DNA from: Comamonadaceae bacterium 2PF
GTDB taxonomy: Bacteria > Pseudomonadota > Gammaproteobacteria > Burkholderiales > Burkholderiaceae_C
NCBI GenBank assembly: GCA_005502875.1
Contig: SCMV01000003.1
Span: forward strand, 1-64,000
Direction of reading: 5' to 3'
DNA: 64,000 nucleotides
In this document: piece after piece, positions 18,956 to 28,654 of the stretch
How the letters are laid out: every line of letters starts with the position of its first letter
How positions within the stretch are numbered: position 1 is the stretch's first letter
Program-made: the position numbers and the translations under genes
Notes under the pieces: generated by a model
What the model saw: the letters and a program-made list of their open reading frames with translations, nothing else
Told to the model about the DNA's origin: nothing
The model's database searches: none

Positions 18956-20212
18956 TCAAAGGCCCGCGACGAACTCGCCCAGCACCTCGGTGAAGGCCTG
19001 GGGTTGCTCGACGGCGCTCAGGTGGGCGCAGCCTTGCAGCGTCACCAGCTGGGCATTGGGGATGGCGCGGGTCAGGGCGATGGCGGTGTCAGGCGGCAGG
19101 CTTTCATCGAGGCTGCCCGAGATGACCAGCGAGGGCACGCGAACCTTGTGCAGCTTGCCGCTGAAGTCGGCCTCGCAGATGGCGGCGGCGCAGGCGGTGT
19201 AGCCCTCGGGGTCGGTGGCTTCGAGCAGGCGCTGGTGGCGCGCGACGGTGGCCGCCTGGTTGGCGCGGAAGGCCTCGCTGAAGAATCGGTGCATGGTGCC
19301 GGTCGAGATGGCTTGCAGGCCGTGTGCGTCGATGGTGGCGATGCGCTGGGCGATGGCTTCTCGGCCGGCAGGGGTGTAGCCCACGGTCGTGTTGGCGAGC
19401 ACCAGGCCCTTGACCTTGTCGGGGTGGCGAAGCGCCAGTTCCTGACCGATGAGGCCACCCATCGACAGGCCGACCCACACCACCGGCTCGCCTGCGAGCT
19501 CGTCGATCAGGCGCGCAGCGTCGGCGGCGAGTTCGGTCAGCGTCAGCGGCTCGGACGGGATCTGCGAGCGGCCATGGCCGCGCGTGTCGGGGCAGATGAC
19601 GCGGCAGGTGCGGGCCAGCTCGTTGGCGACCTGGTCCCACATCGAGCCGTCCTGGCCAAGCGCGTGGCTGAGCACCACGGTGTGCGTGTACTCGCCGCTG
19701 CGGGGCTCGCGGACGGTGGCGTGCAGCTTGGGGCGCGTTTGCGTGAACACCGAGCGGCCCACGCCCGGGTGCCAGGCGTCGTCGGCCGGGCGTGCAGGCG
19801 GTTCGATGCCGAGCTCGCGCATGATGCCCAGGGCCTTGGCGAAACCCGTGTTGGCGGCGGGCACGCCGGCGTAGATGGCGATCTGGATGAGGGCTTCGCG
19901 CACCTCGTCGACGCTCAGGGTGTGGGCGTTGCCGGGCGTCAGCGAGCCGCGCATGTGGATCTCGAACTCGTCCCAGCGGCCCAGCGAGGCGGTCACCGCC
20001 ATCACGATGATGCGGCGGGTCTTCCAGTCCAGGCCGGGGCGGCCCCAAACACCGTGCCAGGCGTAGTCGGTGATGAAGTGCTGGAACTCGGCGTTGAAGG
20101 CGTTGGCCTTGGCCACCGACTTGTCGACCCAGGCGTCTCCCAGGGCTGCACGGCGGTTGCGCATGCCGCGCTCGAAAGCGTGGTCGAAGTCGGTGCTGGG
20201 CTTGGTGGACAT
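18956..20212 (-). CDS. Fused 4-carboxymuconolactone decarboxylase / 3-oxoadipate enol-lactonase (PcaC-PcaD order)
   Basis: A 418-residue fusion of two consecutive steps of the protocatechuate branch of the beta-ketoadipate pathway. Residues 1-140 are a carboxymuconolactone decarboxylase domain (TDYAWHGVWGRPGLDWKTR, then DEFEIHMRG with the E-x-H pair). Residues 160-418 are an alpha/beta hydrolase with GLSMGG (nucleophile S250), D369 in SGSLDES and H397 in GCAHLSAVEQP. The known PcaL fusions of actinobacteria, from memory, have the reverse order (PcaD first). No other pca gene is nearby. ATG 20212 starts MSTKPS. Divergent from rlpA with a 54-base gap. Confidence 0.88.
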   Translation of the reverse strand: MSTKPSTDFDHAFERGMRNRRAALGDAWVDKSVAKANAFNAEFQHFITDYAWHGVWGRPGLDWKTRRIIVMAVTASLGRWDEFEIHMRGSLTPGNAHTLSVDEVREALIQIAIYAGVPAANTGFAKALGIMRELGIEPPARPADDAWHPGVGRSVFTQTRPKLHATVREPRSGEYTHTVVLSHALGQDGSMWDQVANELARTCRVICPDTRGHGRSQIPSEPLTLTELAADAARLIDELAGEPVVWVGLSMGGLIGQELALRHPDKVKGLVLANTTVGYTPAGREAIAQRIATIDAHGLQAISTGTMHRFFSEAFRANQAATVARHQRLLEATDPEGYTACAAAICEADFSGKLHKVRVPSLVISGSLDESLPPDTAIALTRAIPNAQLVTLQGCAHLSAVEQPQAFTEVLGEFVAGL

Positions 20213-20266
20213 GGCGAGGTCACGGTCGGTTTCAGGAAGGGGCACATTGTGCCGCGAGGATCGGTT

Positions 20267-21361
20267 ATGGTGCGGACCATGCAAACCGCAGGCCCGCGCC
20301 CCATCGCCTCGATGGCATCCACGCCTGCCTCTGCCCGACGCCCTCGCGTCGGCTGGGGGCTGGGGTGGGCGCTTGCCTGCGTGGTGCTGGCCGTGTGGTT
20401 GTCGGGGTGCGCGTCGGGGCCGAAGCCTCCTGCGTCCTCGCCGGGGTCATCGCCGCAGCGCGATGGCCCGCCCTTGAGCGTGCCGCCCAACCTGGCCGAT
20501 TTGCCGGACGTGGTGCCCCAGGTCGAGCCCATTCGCCAGGGCGGGCCGAACAAACCTTATGTGGTCCTCGGGCAGTCTTACGAGCCCCTGCTGGGCGATG
20601 TCGAGTGGAGCGAGAAGGGCGGTGCCTCCTGGTACGGCAACAAGTTCCACGGCCGGCGCACCGCCAGCGGCGAGCTCTACAGCATGTACGGGCTGACGGC
20701 GGCGCACAAGACGCTGCCGATCCCCAGTTACGTGCGGGTGCGCAACGTGCGCAATGGCAAGGAAGTGATCGTGCGGGTCAACGACCGTGGGCCTTTCGTT
20801 TCAGGGCGGGTGATCGACCTGAGCTACGCGGCGGCCATCAAGCTCGACATCGCGGCCGCAGGGGTGGGGCAGGTCGAGATCGCGCGACTGACTTTTGACG
20901 AGATCCGCAGCGGTGCGTGGCAGCGCGGCACGGTGCTCGACCCCGAGCCCACCCACCAGGCAACCAGGTCGCTTCAGCCTGAGCGCCCCATGTTGGCTTC
21001 CCCTGATGGCGCGCTGCCCACCGATGACCCGCTGCTGGGCGGTGCCGCTCCGCCGATGGCGACACCTGCCCCTGCGGCGAGCGCATCGACGAAGGTGTCC
21101 ACGGCCCGTGCGCACACCCCTGCAGCCCGAGGCTTCTGGGTGCAGCTGGCGGCGCTGAGCCGGCGCGACGGCGTCGACAAGCTGCAGCAACGCATCGCCG
21201 ACCAGCTCACGGGCCTGCTGCCCTTGCTGGCCGTCTTCCACGAGGCCCCTCACTACAAGTTGCAGGCGGGGCCGTTCGCCTCGAAACAGGAGGCCCAGCA
21301 AGCCGCCCGGCAGGTGCGCGAGGCGCTGCAGCTGCAACCCATGGTGATCGAGCGTCGCTGA
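20267..21361 (+). CDS. rlpA: Septal ring lytic transglycosylase RlpA (lipoprotein, DPBB + SPOR)
   Basis: A 364-residue lipoprotein: LSGC lipobox, a Pro/Ser-rich linker, the double-psi beta-barrel domain (GGASWYGNKFHGRRTASGE, MYGLTAAHKTLP, VNDRGPFVSGRVIDLS) and a C-terminal SPOR domain (FWVQLAALSRRDGVDKLQQ ... LQAGPFASKQEAQQAARQV) separated by about 90 low-complexity residues. RlpA cleaves denuded peptidoglycan glycan at the septum. ATG 20267 has AGGA at 20257-20260. An open frame runs far upstream through pcaCD and rep, but that is a high-GC shadow. Confidence 0.95.
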   Translation: MVRTMQTAGPRPIASMASTPASARRPRVGWGLGWALACVVLAVWLSGCASGPKPPASSPGSSPQRDGPPLSVPPNLADLPDVVPQVEPIRQGGPNKPYVVLGQSYEPLLGDVEWSEKGGASWYGNKFHGRRTASGELYSMYGLTAAHKTLPIPSYVRVRNVRNGKEVIVRVNDRGPFVSGRVIDLSYAAAIKLDIAAAGVGQVEIARLTFDEIRSGAWQRGTVLDPEPTHQATRSLQPERPMLASPDGALPTDDPLLGGAAPPMATPAPAASASTKVSTARAHTPAARGFWVQLAALSRRDGVDKLQQRIADQLTGLLPLLAVFHEAPHYKLQAGPFASKQEAQQAARQVREALQLQPMVIERR

Positions 21362-21389
21362 CCCCCTCCCTGTTTCGATCCTGATCCCG

Positions 21390-22244
21390 ATGCCGTACCT
21401 GGGTTTGTTGTTCAACGCCTTCGTCTGGGGGCTGTCCTGGTGGCCTTTGCGCCGCTTGCAGGACATGGGTTTGCATCCCTTGTGGGCGACCCTGCTGTTT
21501 TTTGCCTTGGGCGTGATCGCCATCGGCCTGACCCGGCGCGATGCCTGGCGCGTGGTGCTGCGCTCACCCGGGCTGTGGATGCTGGCGCTGGCCACCGGGC
21601 TCACCAACGCGGCCTTCAACTGGGGCGTGGCCACCGGTGAGGTGGTGCGCGTGGTGCTGCTGTTCTACCTGATGCCCCTGTGGGCGGTTGGCCTGGCTTG
21701 GTGGCTGCTTGGCGAGCGCGTGACGGCCAGGGCGGCTTTGCGCGTGTTGCTGGCGCTCGGTGGTGCATTGTTGGTGCTGCGCCCCGCCGATGGCGGTTGG
21801 CCGCGATTCAACGGCCTGGCCGACTGGTTGGGCCTGGCGGGTGGTTTTGGCTTTGCTTTGATCAACGTGATGTTGCGCCGAGCCGCCGATCACAGCTCTG
21901 CCGAGCGCGCGCTGGCCATGTTCTCGGGGGGCGTCTGCCTGCCCGGTGTGCTGGGGCTGGTTTTGTCGGCCCAGGGGGTGGTGCCAGGCTGGCCTGCCTT
22001 CTCGTGGGATTGGGCTTTGCTGGCCGCCGGCATGGGCGTGGCCTTCTTTGCTTCCAACCTGGCGATGCAGTACGGGGCGTCGAAGATCCCGGTTCACATC
22101 ACCTCGGTGGTGATGCTGTCGGAGATCGTCTTCGCGGCGGGCTCTGCCGTGTGGTTCGGCGGCGAGGCGCTCAGGCCTGCGGTGCTGATGGGCGGCGGGC
22201 TCATCCTCGTGGCCGTGCTGCTGGCCACGCGGGACGGGGCCTAG
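21390..22244 (+). CDS. EamA-family (DMT superfamily) transporter
   Basis: A 284-residue inner-membrane protein with two repeats of about five membrane segments each, typical of EamA/DMT metabolite exporters: LLFNAFVWGLSWWPLRRL opens repeat 1, GLADWLGLAGGFGFALINV opens repeat 2 and a conserved SEIVFAAGSAVWFGGE sits near the end. The substrate is unknown; relatives export amino acids or purines or take up cofactors. 28 bases after rlpA on the same strand; convergent with hemE. Confidence 0.88.
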   Translation: MPYLGLLFNAFVWGLSWWPLRRLQDMGLHPLWATLLFFALGVIAIGLTRRDAWRVVLRSPGLWMLALATGLTNAAFNWGVATGEVVRVVLLFYLMPLWAVGLAWWLLGERVTARAALRVLLALGGALLVLRPADGGWPRFNGLADWLGLAGGFGFALINVMLRRAADHSSAERALAMFSGGVCLPGVLGLVLSAQGVVPGWPAFSWDWALLAAGMGVAFFASNLAMQYGASKIPVHITSVVMLSEIVFAAGSAVWFGGEALRPAVLMGGGLILVAVLLATRDGA

Positions 22245-22330
22245 CCAAGGCCAGGCGAGGGCCCAGCAGGGCGCCCCAGCGGGCGGTCAGGCGCTCTCAC
22301 CGCATCGCTCGGGCCGCCTGGCCCCTTGCT

Positions 22331-23434
22331 TCAGCCGCGCAGCTTGCGGCTGTGCTCGTGCACCGTGTCCACCAGCACCTTGACGTTGTCGGGCGGGGTG
22401 AACTGGCTGATGCCGTGGCCGAGGTTGAAGACGTGGCCGCTGCCAGCGGTCGGCTTGCCGAAGCTGTCGAGCACCTTGATGGCCTCGGCGCGCACCTGAT
22501 CGGGCGAAGCGAACAGCACGTTGGGGTCGAGGTTGCCTTGCAGGGCCACGCGGTCGCCGGTGATCTGGCGGGCGCGGCCCAGGTTCATGGTCCAGTCCAA
22601 GCCGACCACGTCGCAGCCGCTGTCCGCGATCTCATCGAGCCAGATGCCGCCGCCCTTGGTGAAGACGATGTGCGGGATGCGGAAACCGTCGTGCTCCTTC
22701 TTGAGCTGCGAGAGCACGCGCTTCGTGTAGGCCAGGCTGAATGCCTGGAAGGCGCCATCGGCCAGCACGCCGCCCCACGAGTCGAAAATCATCGCGGCTT
22801 GTGCGCCCGCTTCGATCTGGGTGTTGAGGTACAGCGCCACGGCGTCGGCGTTGACCTCGAGAATGCGGTGCATCAGGTCGGGGCGCTGGTACATCAGCGT
22901 CTTGACGGCGCGGTAGTCGTCCGAGCCGCCGCCTTCGACCATGTAGCAGGCCAGCGTCCAGGGGCTGCCGCTGAAGCCGATCAGCGGCACCTTGCCCACG
23001 CCGTTGTTGTCGGCCAGCTCGCGGCGGATGGTGCGCACCGCGTCGAACACGTAGCGCAGCTTGTCCATGTCGGGCACGGCGAGCTCGGCCACGGCGGCCT
23101 CGTCGCGCACGACCTTGGCGAACTTCGGGCCTTCTCCGGCGGCAAAGCTCAGGCCCAGGCCCATGGCGTCTGGCACGGTGAGGATGTCGCTGAACAAGAT
23201 GGCCGCATCGAGGTCGTAGCGGCGCAGCGGCTGCATCGTCACCTCGCAGGCCAGCTCCGGGTTGGTGGCCAGGCCCATGAAGCTGCCGGCCACGTCGCGC
23301 GTGGCGCGGTACTCGGGCAGGTAGCGGCCGGCCTGGCGCATCAGCCACACGGGCGTGGCGTCGGTGGGCAGGCGCAGGCAGGCGCGCAGGAAGCGGTCGT
23401 TGGCCAGCGGGGGCAGGGTGAAAGCAGCACTCAT
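22331..23434 (-). CDS. hemE: Uroporphyrinogen decarboxylase
   Basis: A 367-residue enzyme that decarboxylates the four acetate side chains of uroporphyrinogen III to give coproporphyrinogen III in haem synthesis. Signatures are [16 protein letters not shown] near the N-terminus, [16 protein letters not shown] and the second family signature in the mid-region, IFDSWGG, and LGHGI near the C-terminus. ATG 23434 (MSAAFTLPP) is chosen; an ATG nine bases earlier is possible. A monocistronic gene flanked by opposite-strand genes. Confidence 0.97.
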   Translation of the reverse strand: MSAAFTLPPLANDRFLRACLRLPTDATPVWLMRQAGRYLPEYRATRDVAGSFMGLATNPELACEVTMQPLRRYDLDAAILFSDILTVPDAMGLGLSFAAGEGPKFAKVVRDEAAVAELAVPDMDKLRYVFDAVRTIRRELADNNGVGKVPLIGFSGSPWTLACYMVEGGGSDDYRAVKTLMYQRPDLMHRILEVNADAVALYLNTQIEAGAQAAMIFDSWGGVLADGAFQAFSLAYTKRVLSQLKKEHDGFRIPHIVFTKGGGIWLDEIADSGCDVVGLDWTMNLGRARQITGDRVALQGNLDPNVLFASPDQVRAEAIKVLDSFGKPTAGSGHVFNLGHGISQFTPPDNVKVLVDTVHEHSRKLRG

Positions 23435-23536
23435 GGGGCGCATTTTAGGCGGCGGCCCCTGCGCGGCCTTGCGCCTGCTCATTCAGGGGGTGGATCCGCA
23501 CAAGCCATGAGTCGAATTTCCGCTTGAACTGGCAGC

Positions 23537-24928
23537 ATGCAACGCATGGCAGTCATCACCGGCGACATCGTCCCCCTCAACCGATCCGAACACGGCTACG
23601 CGGCCATCGAAGGCCTGGCCGGCACCATGGTGCAGGCCTACCTGCTGCGTTTCAGTCAGCCGGTGCCCGAAGAGCGCATGCGCAGCACCCTGCGCCAGCT
23701 GGTCACGGCTTATCCCAAGCTGCGCGCGGCGCTGGAGCCGGGCCTGCACCGCTACCACTTCCGCATCCTGCCGGAGGGGCCGCTGATCGATCAGCTGTTC
23801 GAGCTGGCCTACCAGGTCGACCCCCACCTGAACCCCGATGACCCGCGAGCGCTGGAGGCCTGGCACCGCGAGCGCATGCACGAAGTGCTGCCGCTGGAGC
23901 GCGGCCTGGGGCTGCGCGCCCGCTTCGTGCCCCACCCCGAGCGACCGGTGCTGTGTTTCGGCGTGCCCCACATCCTGGGCGACGGCATGACCATGCTGCA
24001 GCTGGTCAAGCAGATCCTGCGCGGCCTCAACGGCCAGCCGCTCGAGCCCATGGCGCTGGAGGCGCCGTCGATGATCGGCTCCATCGCGCCCCTGGACTGG
24101 CGGCAGTGGCCACGCCAGGTGCTGCGCTCGCGCCAGCACAAGCTCGAAGAAGCCCGCCGCCTGGCCAGCCTGAACATCCAGCAGTGGCCCACGCAGCTGG
24201 GCACGCATTTCTCGACCACGGGCCTGCGTCACCACGAGGTGCCCACGCCGGTGGCCGACCTGCGTCGCACCGCGCGCGAGCTGGGCGTGTCGCTCAACAC
24301 CTTCCTGATCGCCGCGCTGGCCCAGACTTTCCTGGATCAGGCGCCGAACGACCCGAAGGCCGCTGCCGTCATCCGCATCTCGGTGAACCTGCGCAAGTAC
24401 TACCCCGAGTCGGCCGGGCACGGGCACCTCTGGGGCAACCACGTGGGCGCCTTCCTGGTCATCGAGCAGGACGCCCGCAAGCCCCTGCGCGAGCGCGTCA
24501 AGTCCATCGACGCCAGCATCAAGGAGGGCCAGGACCGCTACGCCCGCCGCGAGATGTGCTGGACCTACCTGCTCGAAGAGGCGCTGCCCTGGCTGGGCCG
24601 CACGCTGATCGGGCACATCGGGGTGCAGCTCAAGCGCCAGGGCAAGTTCCCCAAGATCAGCTGCCACGCCACCAGCCTGGGCGACGCCAACCACGTCAAC
24701 CTGCCCGATGCGGCGGTGCGCGTGGTGCAGCTCACCCCCACGGTCAACAGCATCTCGCCGTTGCCTGCCTTGGTGGAGATGAATGGCCGTCTGACGATGC
24801 CTACCAGCTGGCAGTTGGGCGAGACGCCCGTGGCGGCGGTCGATGACTTCCATCGGCGCTTCGATGCCACGCTGGCGCGCATGGTGGCTGAGGTGGCGCC
24901 ACAGGCCACGCAGGACGCCGCGGCCTGA
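23537..24928 (+). CDS. Stand-alone condensation-fold acyltransferase (unknown substrate)
   Basis: A 463-residue protein with the layout of the CoA-dependent acyltransferase / condensation superfamily. The N-terminal half has FGVPHILGDGMTM, in which H145 and D149 fit the HxxxDG catalytic motif, the first His of HHxxxDG being Pro. The C-terminal half has a helical ELGVSLNTFLIAALAQTF stretch and a VNLRKYYP...WGNHVGAFLV segment like the second domain of PapA5 and WS/DGAT-type enzymes. No carrier protein or adenylation domain is nearby, so it is not part of an NRPS here. Possible roles are lipid or alcohol acylation. I cannot name the substrate. Confidence 0.65.
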   Translation: MQRMAVITGDIVPLNRSEHGYAAIEGLAGTMVQAYLLRFSQPVPEERMRSTLRQLVTAYPKLRAALEPGLHRYHFRILPEGPLIDQLFELAYQVDPHLNPDDPRALEAWHRERMHEVLPLERGLGLRARFVPHPERPVLCFGVPHILGDGMTMLQLVKQILRGLNGQPLEPMALEAPSMIGSIAPLDWRQWPRQVLRSRQHKLEEARRLASLNIQQWPTQLGTHFSTTGLRHHEVPTPVADLRRTARELGVSLNTFLIAALAQTFLDQAPNDPKAAAVIRISVNLRKYYPESAGHGHLWGNHVGAFLVIEQDARKPLRERVKSIDASIKEGQDRYARREMCWTYLLEEALPWLGRTLIGHIGVQLKRQGKFPKISCHATSLGDANHVNLPDAAVRVVQLTPTVNSISPLPALVEMNGRLTMPTSWQLGETPVAAVDDFHRRFDATLARMVAEVAPQATQDAAA

Positions 24929-24936
24929 TCCCTGGC

Positions 24937-24953
24937 GACCGGCCTGGCCGGTC
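24937..24953. repeat. 17-base near-perfect palindrome
   Basis: GACCGGCC T GGCCGGTC (24937-24953) lies directly after the acyltransferase stop and before upp. No T-run follows. It may be a 3'-end hairpin or a regulator site for upp. Confidence 0.35.
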
Positions 24954-25074
24954 AGGCCGGCACGCCTCCTGCTTTGCATGGAGGCGCCTTGCCGGCACAC
25001 TGGTGCCTGCGGCTGGCGCCCCCGAGCGACCCGCCTCGGCCCCCTGATGCCCCTTGACGACCGCCCGATTTCAC

Positions 25075-25704
<630 letters not shown>

Positions 25705-25773
25705 GGCGGTCGTGCCCGGCATGATGGCGGGCTTCGGTCGCAGCGGTGCGGCGCAGGTGCGCGCCGGGTTGGC

Positions 25774-26256
25774 TCAGGCGCCGCGCCCAGCGGCCAAGTC
25801 GGCGAGTTTCTGGCTTTGCATCAGGCCGGTCACGCTGAGCTGACGCAGGCGGTCGTGCAGGCCGTTCCAGTCGGACGATCGGCCCGATTGCAGGGCCTGC
25901 CAGCGCCCATGCACGTCGCGCAGGATGCTGTCCGCAGACGATTCGCCGCCCAGGTCAGACGAGCTGTCTGCCAGCTTGCGGATTTGCGCCAGTCGGGCGT
26001 CCACTCGCTCGGCCAGCAGGGGCACGGGCTCCTCCTGCCAAGCATCCAGATCAGACTTCAAATCGCCCGCGGCCTCCACCAGGGGCAGCCAGGTGCCGTG
26101 CAATTCGGCTTCGGCGCGCACCTGGCGCTGCTCGTGCCAGGAGGCAAAGCCCCCGGCGAGCATCAGCAGGCCGCAGGCCGTGCCCAGAACGAAGGCGCGC
26201 CAGTGGATCGGGGTGGTGTGTGCGAGGGGGGTGATGGTGGTGGCGGGCGAAGCCAT
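25774..26256 (-). CDS. Small membrane-anchored protein resembling an MCP sensory domain without a signalling domain
   Basis: A 160-residue protein of unknown function. One membrane segment (about 20-40, WRAFVLGTACGLLMLAGGF) is followed by about 115 mostly helical residues. The stretch HGTWLPLVEAAGDLKSDLDAW recalls [21 protein letters not shown] in the ligand-binding helix of the MCP upstream, so it may be a shortened four-helix-bundle sensory module. No HAMP or signalling region follows. Same strand as the MCP, 117 bases downstream, so possibly co-transcribed. The likeness is by eye and weak. Confidence 0.55.
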   Translation of the reverse strand: MASPATTITPLAHTTPIHWRAFVLGTACGLLMLAGGFASWHEQRQVRAEAELHGTWLPLVEAAGDLKSDLDAWQEEPVPLLAERVDARLAQIRKLADSSSDLGGESSADSILRDVHGRWQALQSGRSSDWNGLHDRLRQLSVTGLMQSQKLADLAAGRGA

Positions 26257-26373
26257 GGCATGGGGGCCCCGCTTTCACGGGAACAGGTTGAGTTCCCATG
26301 AAATTCGGCGCCATCGGCGCCGACTTGATTGCCCCGCCCCAGTTGCTGGGTGGGCGCGTGAAAGGCTTCACGT

Positions 26374-27954
26374 TCAGCCTGAAACCTTGAACACCGAGAC
26401 GGCCTTGACCAGTTGATGGGCTTGGTGACGCAGGCTTTCGGCGGCCGCAGCGCTTTGCTCGACCAACGCGGCGTTCTGCTGCGTGGTCTGATCCAGTTGC
26501 GAGATGGCGTCACCGACCTGGCGCACGCCGGAGTTCTGCTCCTCGCTGGCCGAGCTGATTTCGTTGACGATCTGCGTGACGCGTTGGATCGACTGCACCA
26601 CTTGTTCGATGGTGGAACCCGCCTGATCGACCTGATTGGAGCCGGCCTGTATTTGTTCCACGCTTGCACCGATCAGCGTTTTGATCTCTTTTGCCGCCGT
26701 GGCCGAGCGTTGCGCCAAGGTGCGCACTTCGTTGGCCACCACCGCAAAGCCTCGTCCCTGCTCGCCAGCGCGCGCCGCTTCGACCGCGGCATTGAGTGCC
26801 AGGATGTTGGTCTGGAATGCGATGCCGTCGATGACCCCGGTGATGTCGCCGATGCGACGAGAGCTGTCATTGATCCCGCGCATGGTGGCGATGACCTGTT
26901 GCACCGCCTCACCGCCTCTGGAGGCCACTTGGCTGGCCTCGCGGGCAAGTTCGTTCGCGTGACGGGCATTCTCAGCGTTCTGGTTGACCGTCGCGCCGAG
27001 TTGGTCCATCGACGCTGCGGTCTGCTGCAGCGCGCTGGCTTGCTGCTCTGTGCGCCCTGACAAGTCGTTGTTGCCTTGAGCGATTTCCACGCTGGCGGTG
27101 GACACCGACTCGGAGCCTTCTCGCACCGAAGAGACCACCGCAGCCAGGCTTTCCTGCATCTGGGCGATGCACGCCATCACGCTGTGCTGATCGCCGGGGC
27201 GCAACACGGGGCGATGGGTCAAGTCGCCGTCGGCCACGCCGCGCAGCAGGCTCGCCACGTTGTGCGGCTCACCGCCAAGATCCCGCATCAGGCTGCGGGA
27301 CATGGCCCACGCCATCAAGCCACTGAGCAGCAGCGAAAGTGTCACGCCAAAGAGCACCCACTTCTGAGACATGGCGTAAGTGGCTGAGGCGTCATCCGCC
27401 GCGTGCTCGCCTTGTTGGAAGTTGTGAGCCGACAGCTTGTCGAGCGCGCTCAAGGTGTCGTCAAAGTTCGATTTGCCTGCGCCCTCGCTGATGTCCTTGC
27501 CATCGGCTTGCTGACCCTTTCGGTCCAGCGCAATCACCCTCGCCGAGGTCTCCACGTAGCTTTTCCATCGTTGATCAAGCGTGGTGCTCAGGGCACCTTG
27601 CTCCTCGCCGGCGATCAGTTGTGTGTGCGCCTCGAGGGAGCGCTCTACGGCAGCGCGAGCCGCCTTGAACTTGTCCTCGTACTCCTCCATGTAGCCCTCA
27701 TCGCTGGCCAGTGTGTGGCGGACCTCGAAATCGCGAGCCTCGAGCATGGCGACACGCGCTCGGGCCAGGTGATCGACCGCAGGCAGCCATCGCTGGGCCA
27801 GTTGCTCGGCGTCACCGTTCATGTGGGACATGGCCCACAGGGAGGATGCGCCGACCGCCAGGGTCAGCGCGAGCGTCACGCCGAACGACAGGGCCAACTT
27901 CAACCCAGTTGACAGGCTGTTGAGTCGACGGGCGACCCAATTGAGAGGGCTCAT
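26374..27954 (-). CDS. Methyl-accepting chemotaxis protein
   Basis: A 526-residue transducer: TM1 (about 18-42), a periplasmic helical-bundle-type domain of about 155 residues, TM2 (about 198-218), a HAMP-like linker and the cytoplasmic hairpin. The signalling tip is [20 protein letters not shown]...[26 protein letters not shown]. It ends [10 protein letters not shown] with no NWETF-type CheR tether. It follows a secreted Cache protein by 33 bases and precedes a small membrane protein, a likely chemosensory operon. The ligand is unknown. The chemotaxis core genes are not in the window. Confidence 0.93.
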   Translation of the reverse strand: MSPLNWVARRLNSLSTGLKLALSFGVTLALTLAVGASSLWAMSHMNGDAEQLAQRWLPAVDHLARARVAMLEARDFEVRHTLASDEGYMEEYEDKFKAARAAVERSLEAHTQLIAGEEQGALSTTLDQRWKSYVETSARVIALDRKGQQADGKDISEGAGKSNFDDTLSALDKLSAHNFQQGEHAADDASATYAMSQKWVLFGVTLSLLLSGLMAWAMSRSLMRDLGGEPHNVASLLRGVADGDLTHRPVLRPGDQHSVMACIAQMQESLAAVVSSVREGSESVSTASVEIAQGNNDLSGRTEQQASALQQTAASMDQLGATVNQNAENARHANELAREASQVASRGGEAVQQVIATMRGINDSSRRIGDITGVIDGIAFQTNILALNAAVEAARAGEQGRGFAVVANEVRTLAQRSATAAKEIKTLIGASVEQIQAGSNQVDQAGSTIEQVVQSIQRVTQIVNEISSASEEQNSGVRQVGDAISQLDQTTQQNAALVEQSAAAAESLRHQAHQLVKAVSVFKVSG

Positions 27955-27987
27955 GAGCAGCTCCTGCGGGCTTGGCGCCCGCTTTGA

Positions 27988-28476
27988 TCACTTCTTGAAA
28001 CCCACGTAGGTCACGCCAATGACGGCGCCGCCAGCGTCCTTCACGGGGTTGTAGCAAGTGTTGTAGGCGGTGCCCAGCACATCGACCTCGCCGCAAAAGG
28101 ACTGTCCTTTGCTCACCGAATCGTAGGCCTTGTTGCGAGCCAATTGCGTGCCGACGCCCCGTTTTCCCTCAGGCGTGAGCACGTTGGTGCTCACGCGCAC
28201 GAATTCATCGCCGCTTTTGACGAACACCGTTGCCGTGGCGCCGGAGGCCTTCTTGATCTCATCGACCACGTCGTAATTGCCGTTGATGCGACGCTTGCCG
28301 AAGAAGATGGCAGGCACCTCCTTGTCGGCGACGGTCGCCGTGCCCTCGACCTTGGGGGCACCCAGCTTGTTCAAGCGGGCATCCAGGTCGGCGATGGTCG
28401 CCTTGGGATCGTTGGCCAGGGCGTGCACCGACGCAAAGGCGAGGGAGCAGGCAAGCAGTGTGGGGACGAAGCGCAT
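27988..28476 (-). CDS. Secreted stand-alone Cache-domain protein
   Basis: A 162-residue exported protein: signal peptide (1-22, ending ASVHALA), a short helix (IADLDARLNKLGAPKVEG) and then a single Cache-type fold. The order is IFFGKRRINGNYDVVDEI, ATVFVKSGDEFVRVSTNV, GKRGVGTQLARNKAYDSV, FCGEVDVLGTAYNTCYNPVKDAGGAVIGVTYVGFKK. Cache_3-Cache_2 sensory domains carry the same order, normally inside receptors. Cysteines in SFCGEV and NTCYNP could form a disulfide. Without TM2 it is free in the periplasm and may bind a ligand and dock on the MCP downstream. ATG 28476 has GGAG about 8 bases before it. Confidence 0.75.
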   Translation of the reverse strand: MRFVPTLLACSLAFASVHALANDPKATIADLDARLNKLGAPKVEGTATVADKEVPAIFFGKRRINGNYDVVDEIKKASGATATVFVKSGDEFVRVSTNVLTPEGKRGVGTQLARNKAYDSVSKGQSFCGEVDVLGTAYNTCYNPVKDAGGAVIGVTYVGFKK

Positions 28477-28569
28477 GGTCGGATCTCCAGTCGAGCGTGA
28501 AGCACGCAACAATGGGAGTTTCGGACGATGTGGAAAGGCCTTGAGGCATGCCTCCCAGCAACGAGCACC

Positions 28570-28595
28570 CGAAGCGTGACAGCCATCACGCTTCG
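28570..28595. other. Perfect 10 bp hairpin between the exporter operon and the Cache gene
   Basis: CGAAGCGTGA (28570-28579) pairs with TCACGCTTCG (28586-28595) over a 6-base loop. A second pair, TGAAGCG ... CGCTTCA, follows within 35 bases. No T-run is present on either strand. It probably marks the 3' end of the exporter operon transcript (rho-dependent or RNase-protected), or is part of the Cache gene promoter region. Confidence 0.45.
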
Positions 28596-28654
28596 AGGCT
28601 GAAGCGGCTCTTCGGGATTCGCTTCAAACGGACGACAACGGTTTTCCCTGCGCC

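Noticed and set aside
17636-21361. Open frame of 1241 codons on the plus strand
   Set aside because: Only its last 364 codons are a gene (rlpA). The rest is antisense to pcaCD and rep and low in complexity, a high-GC shadow.
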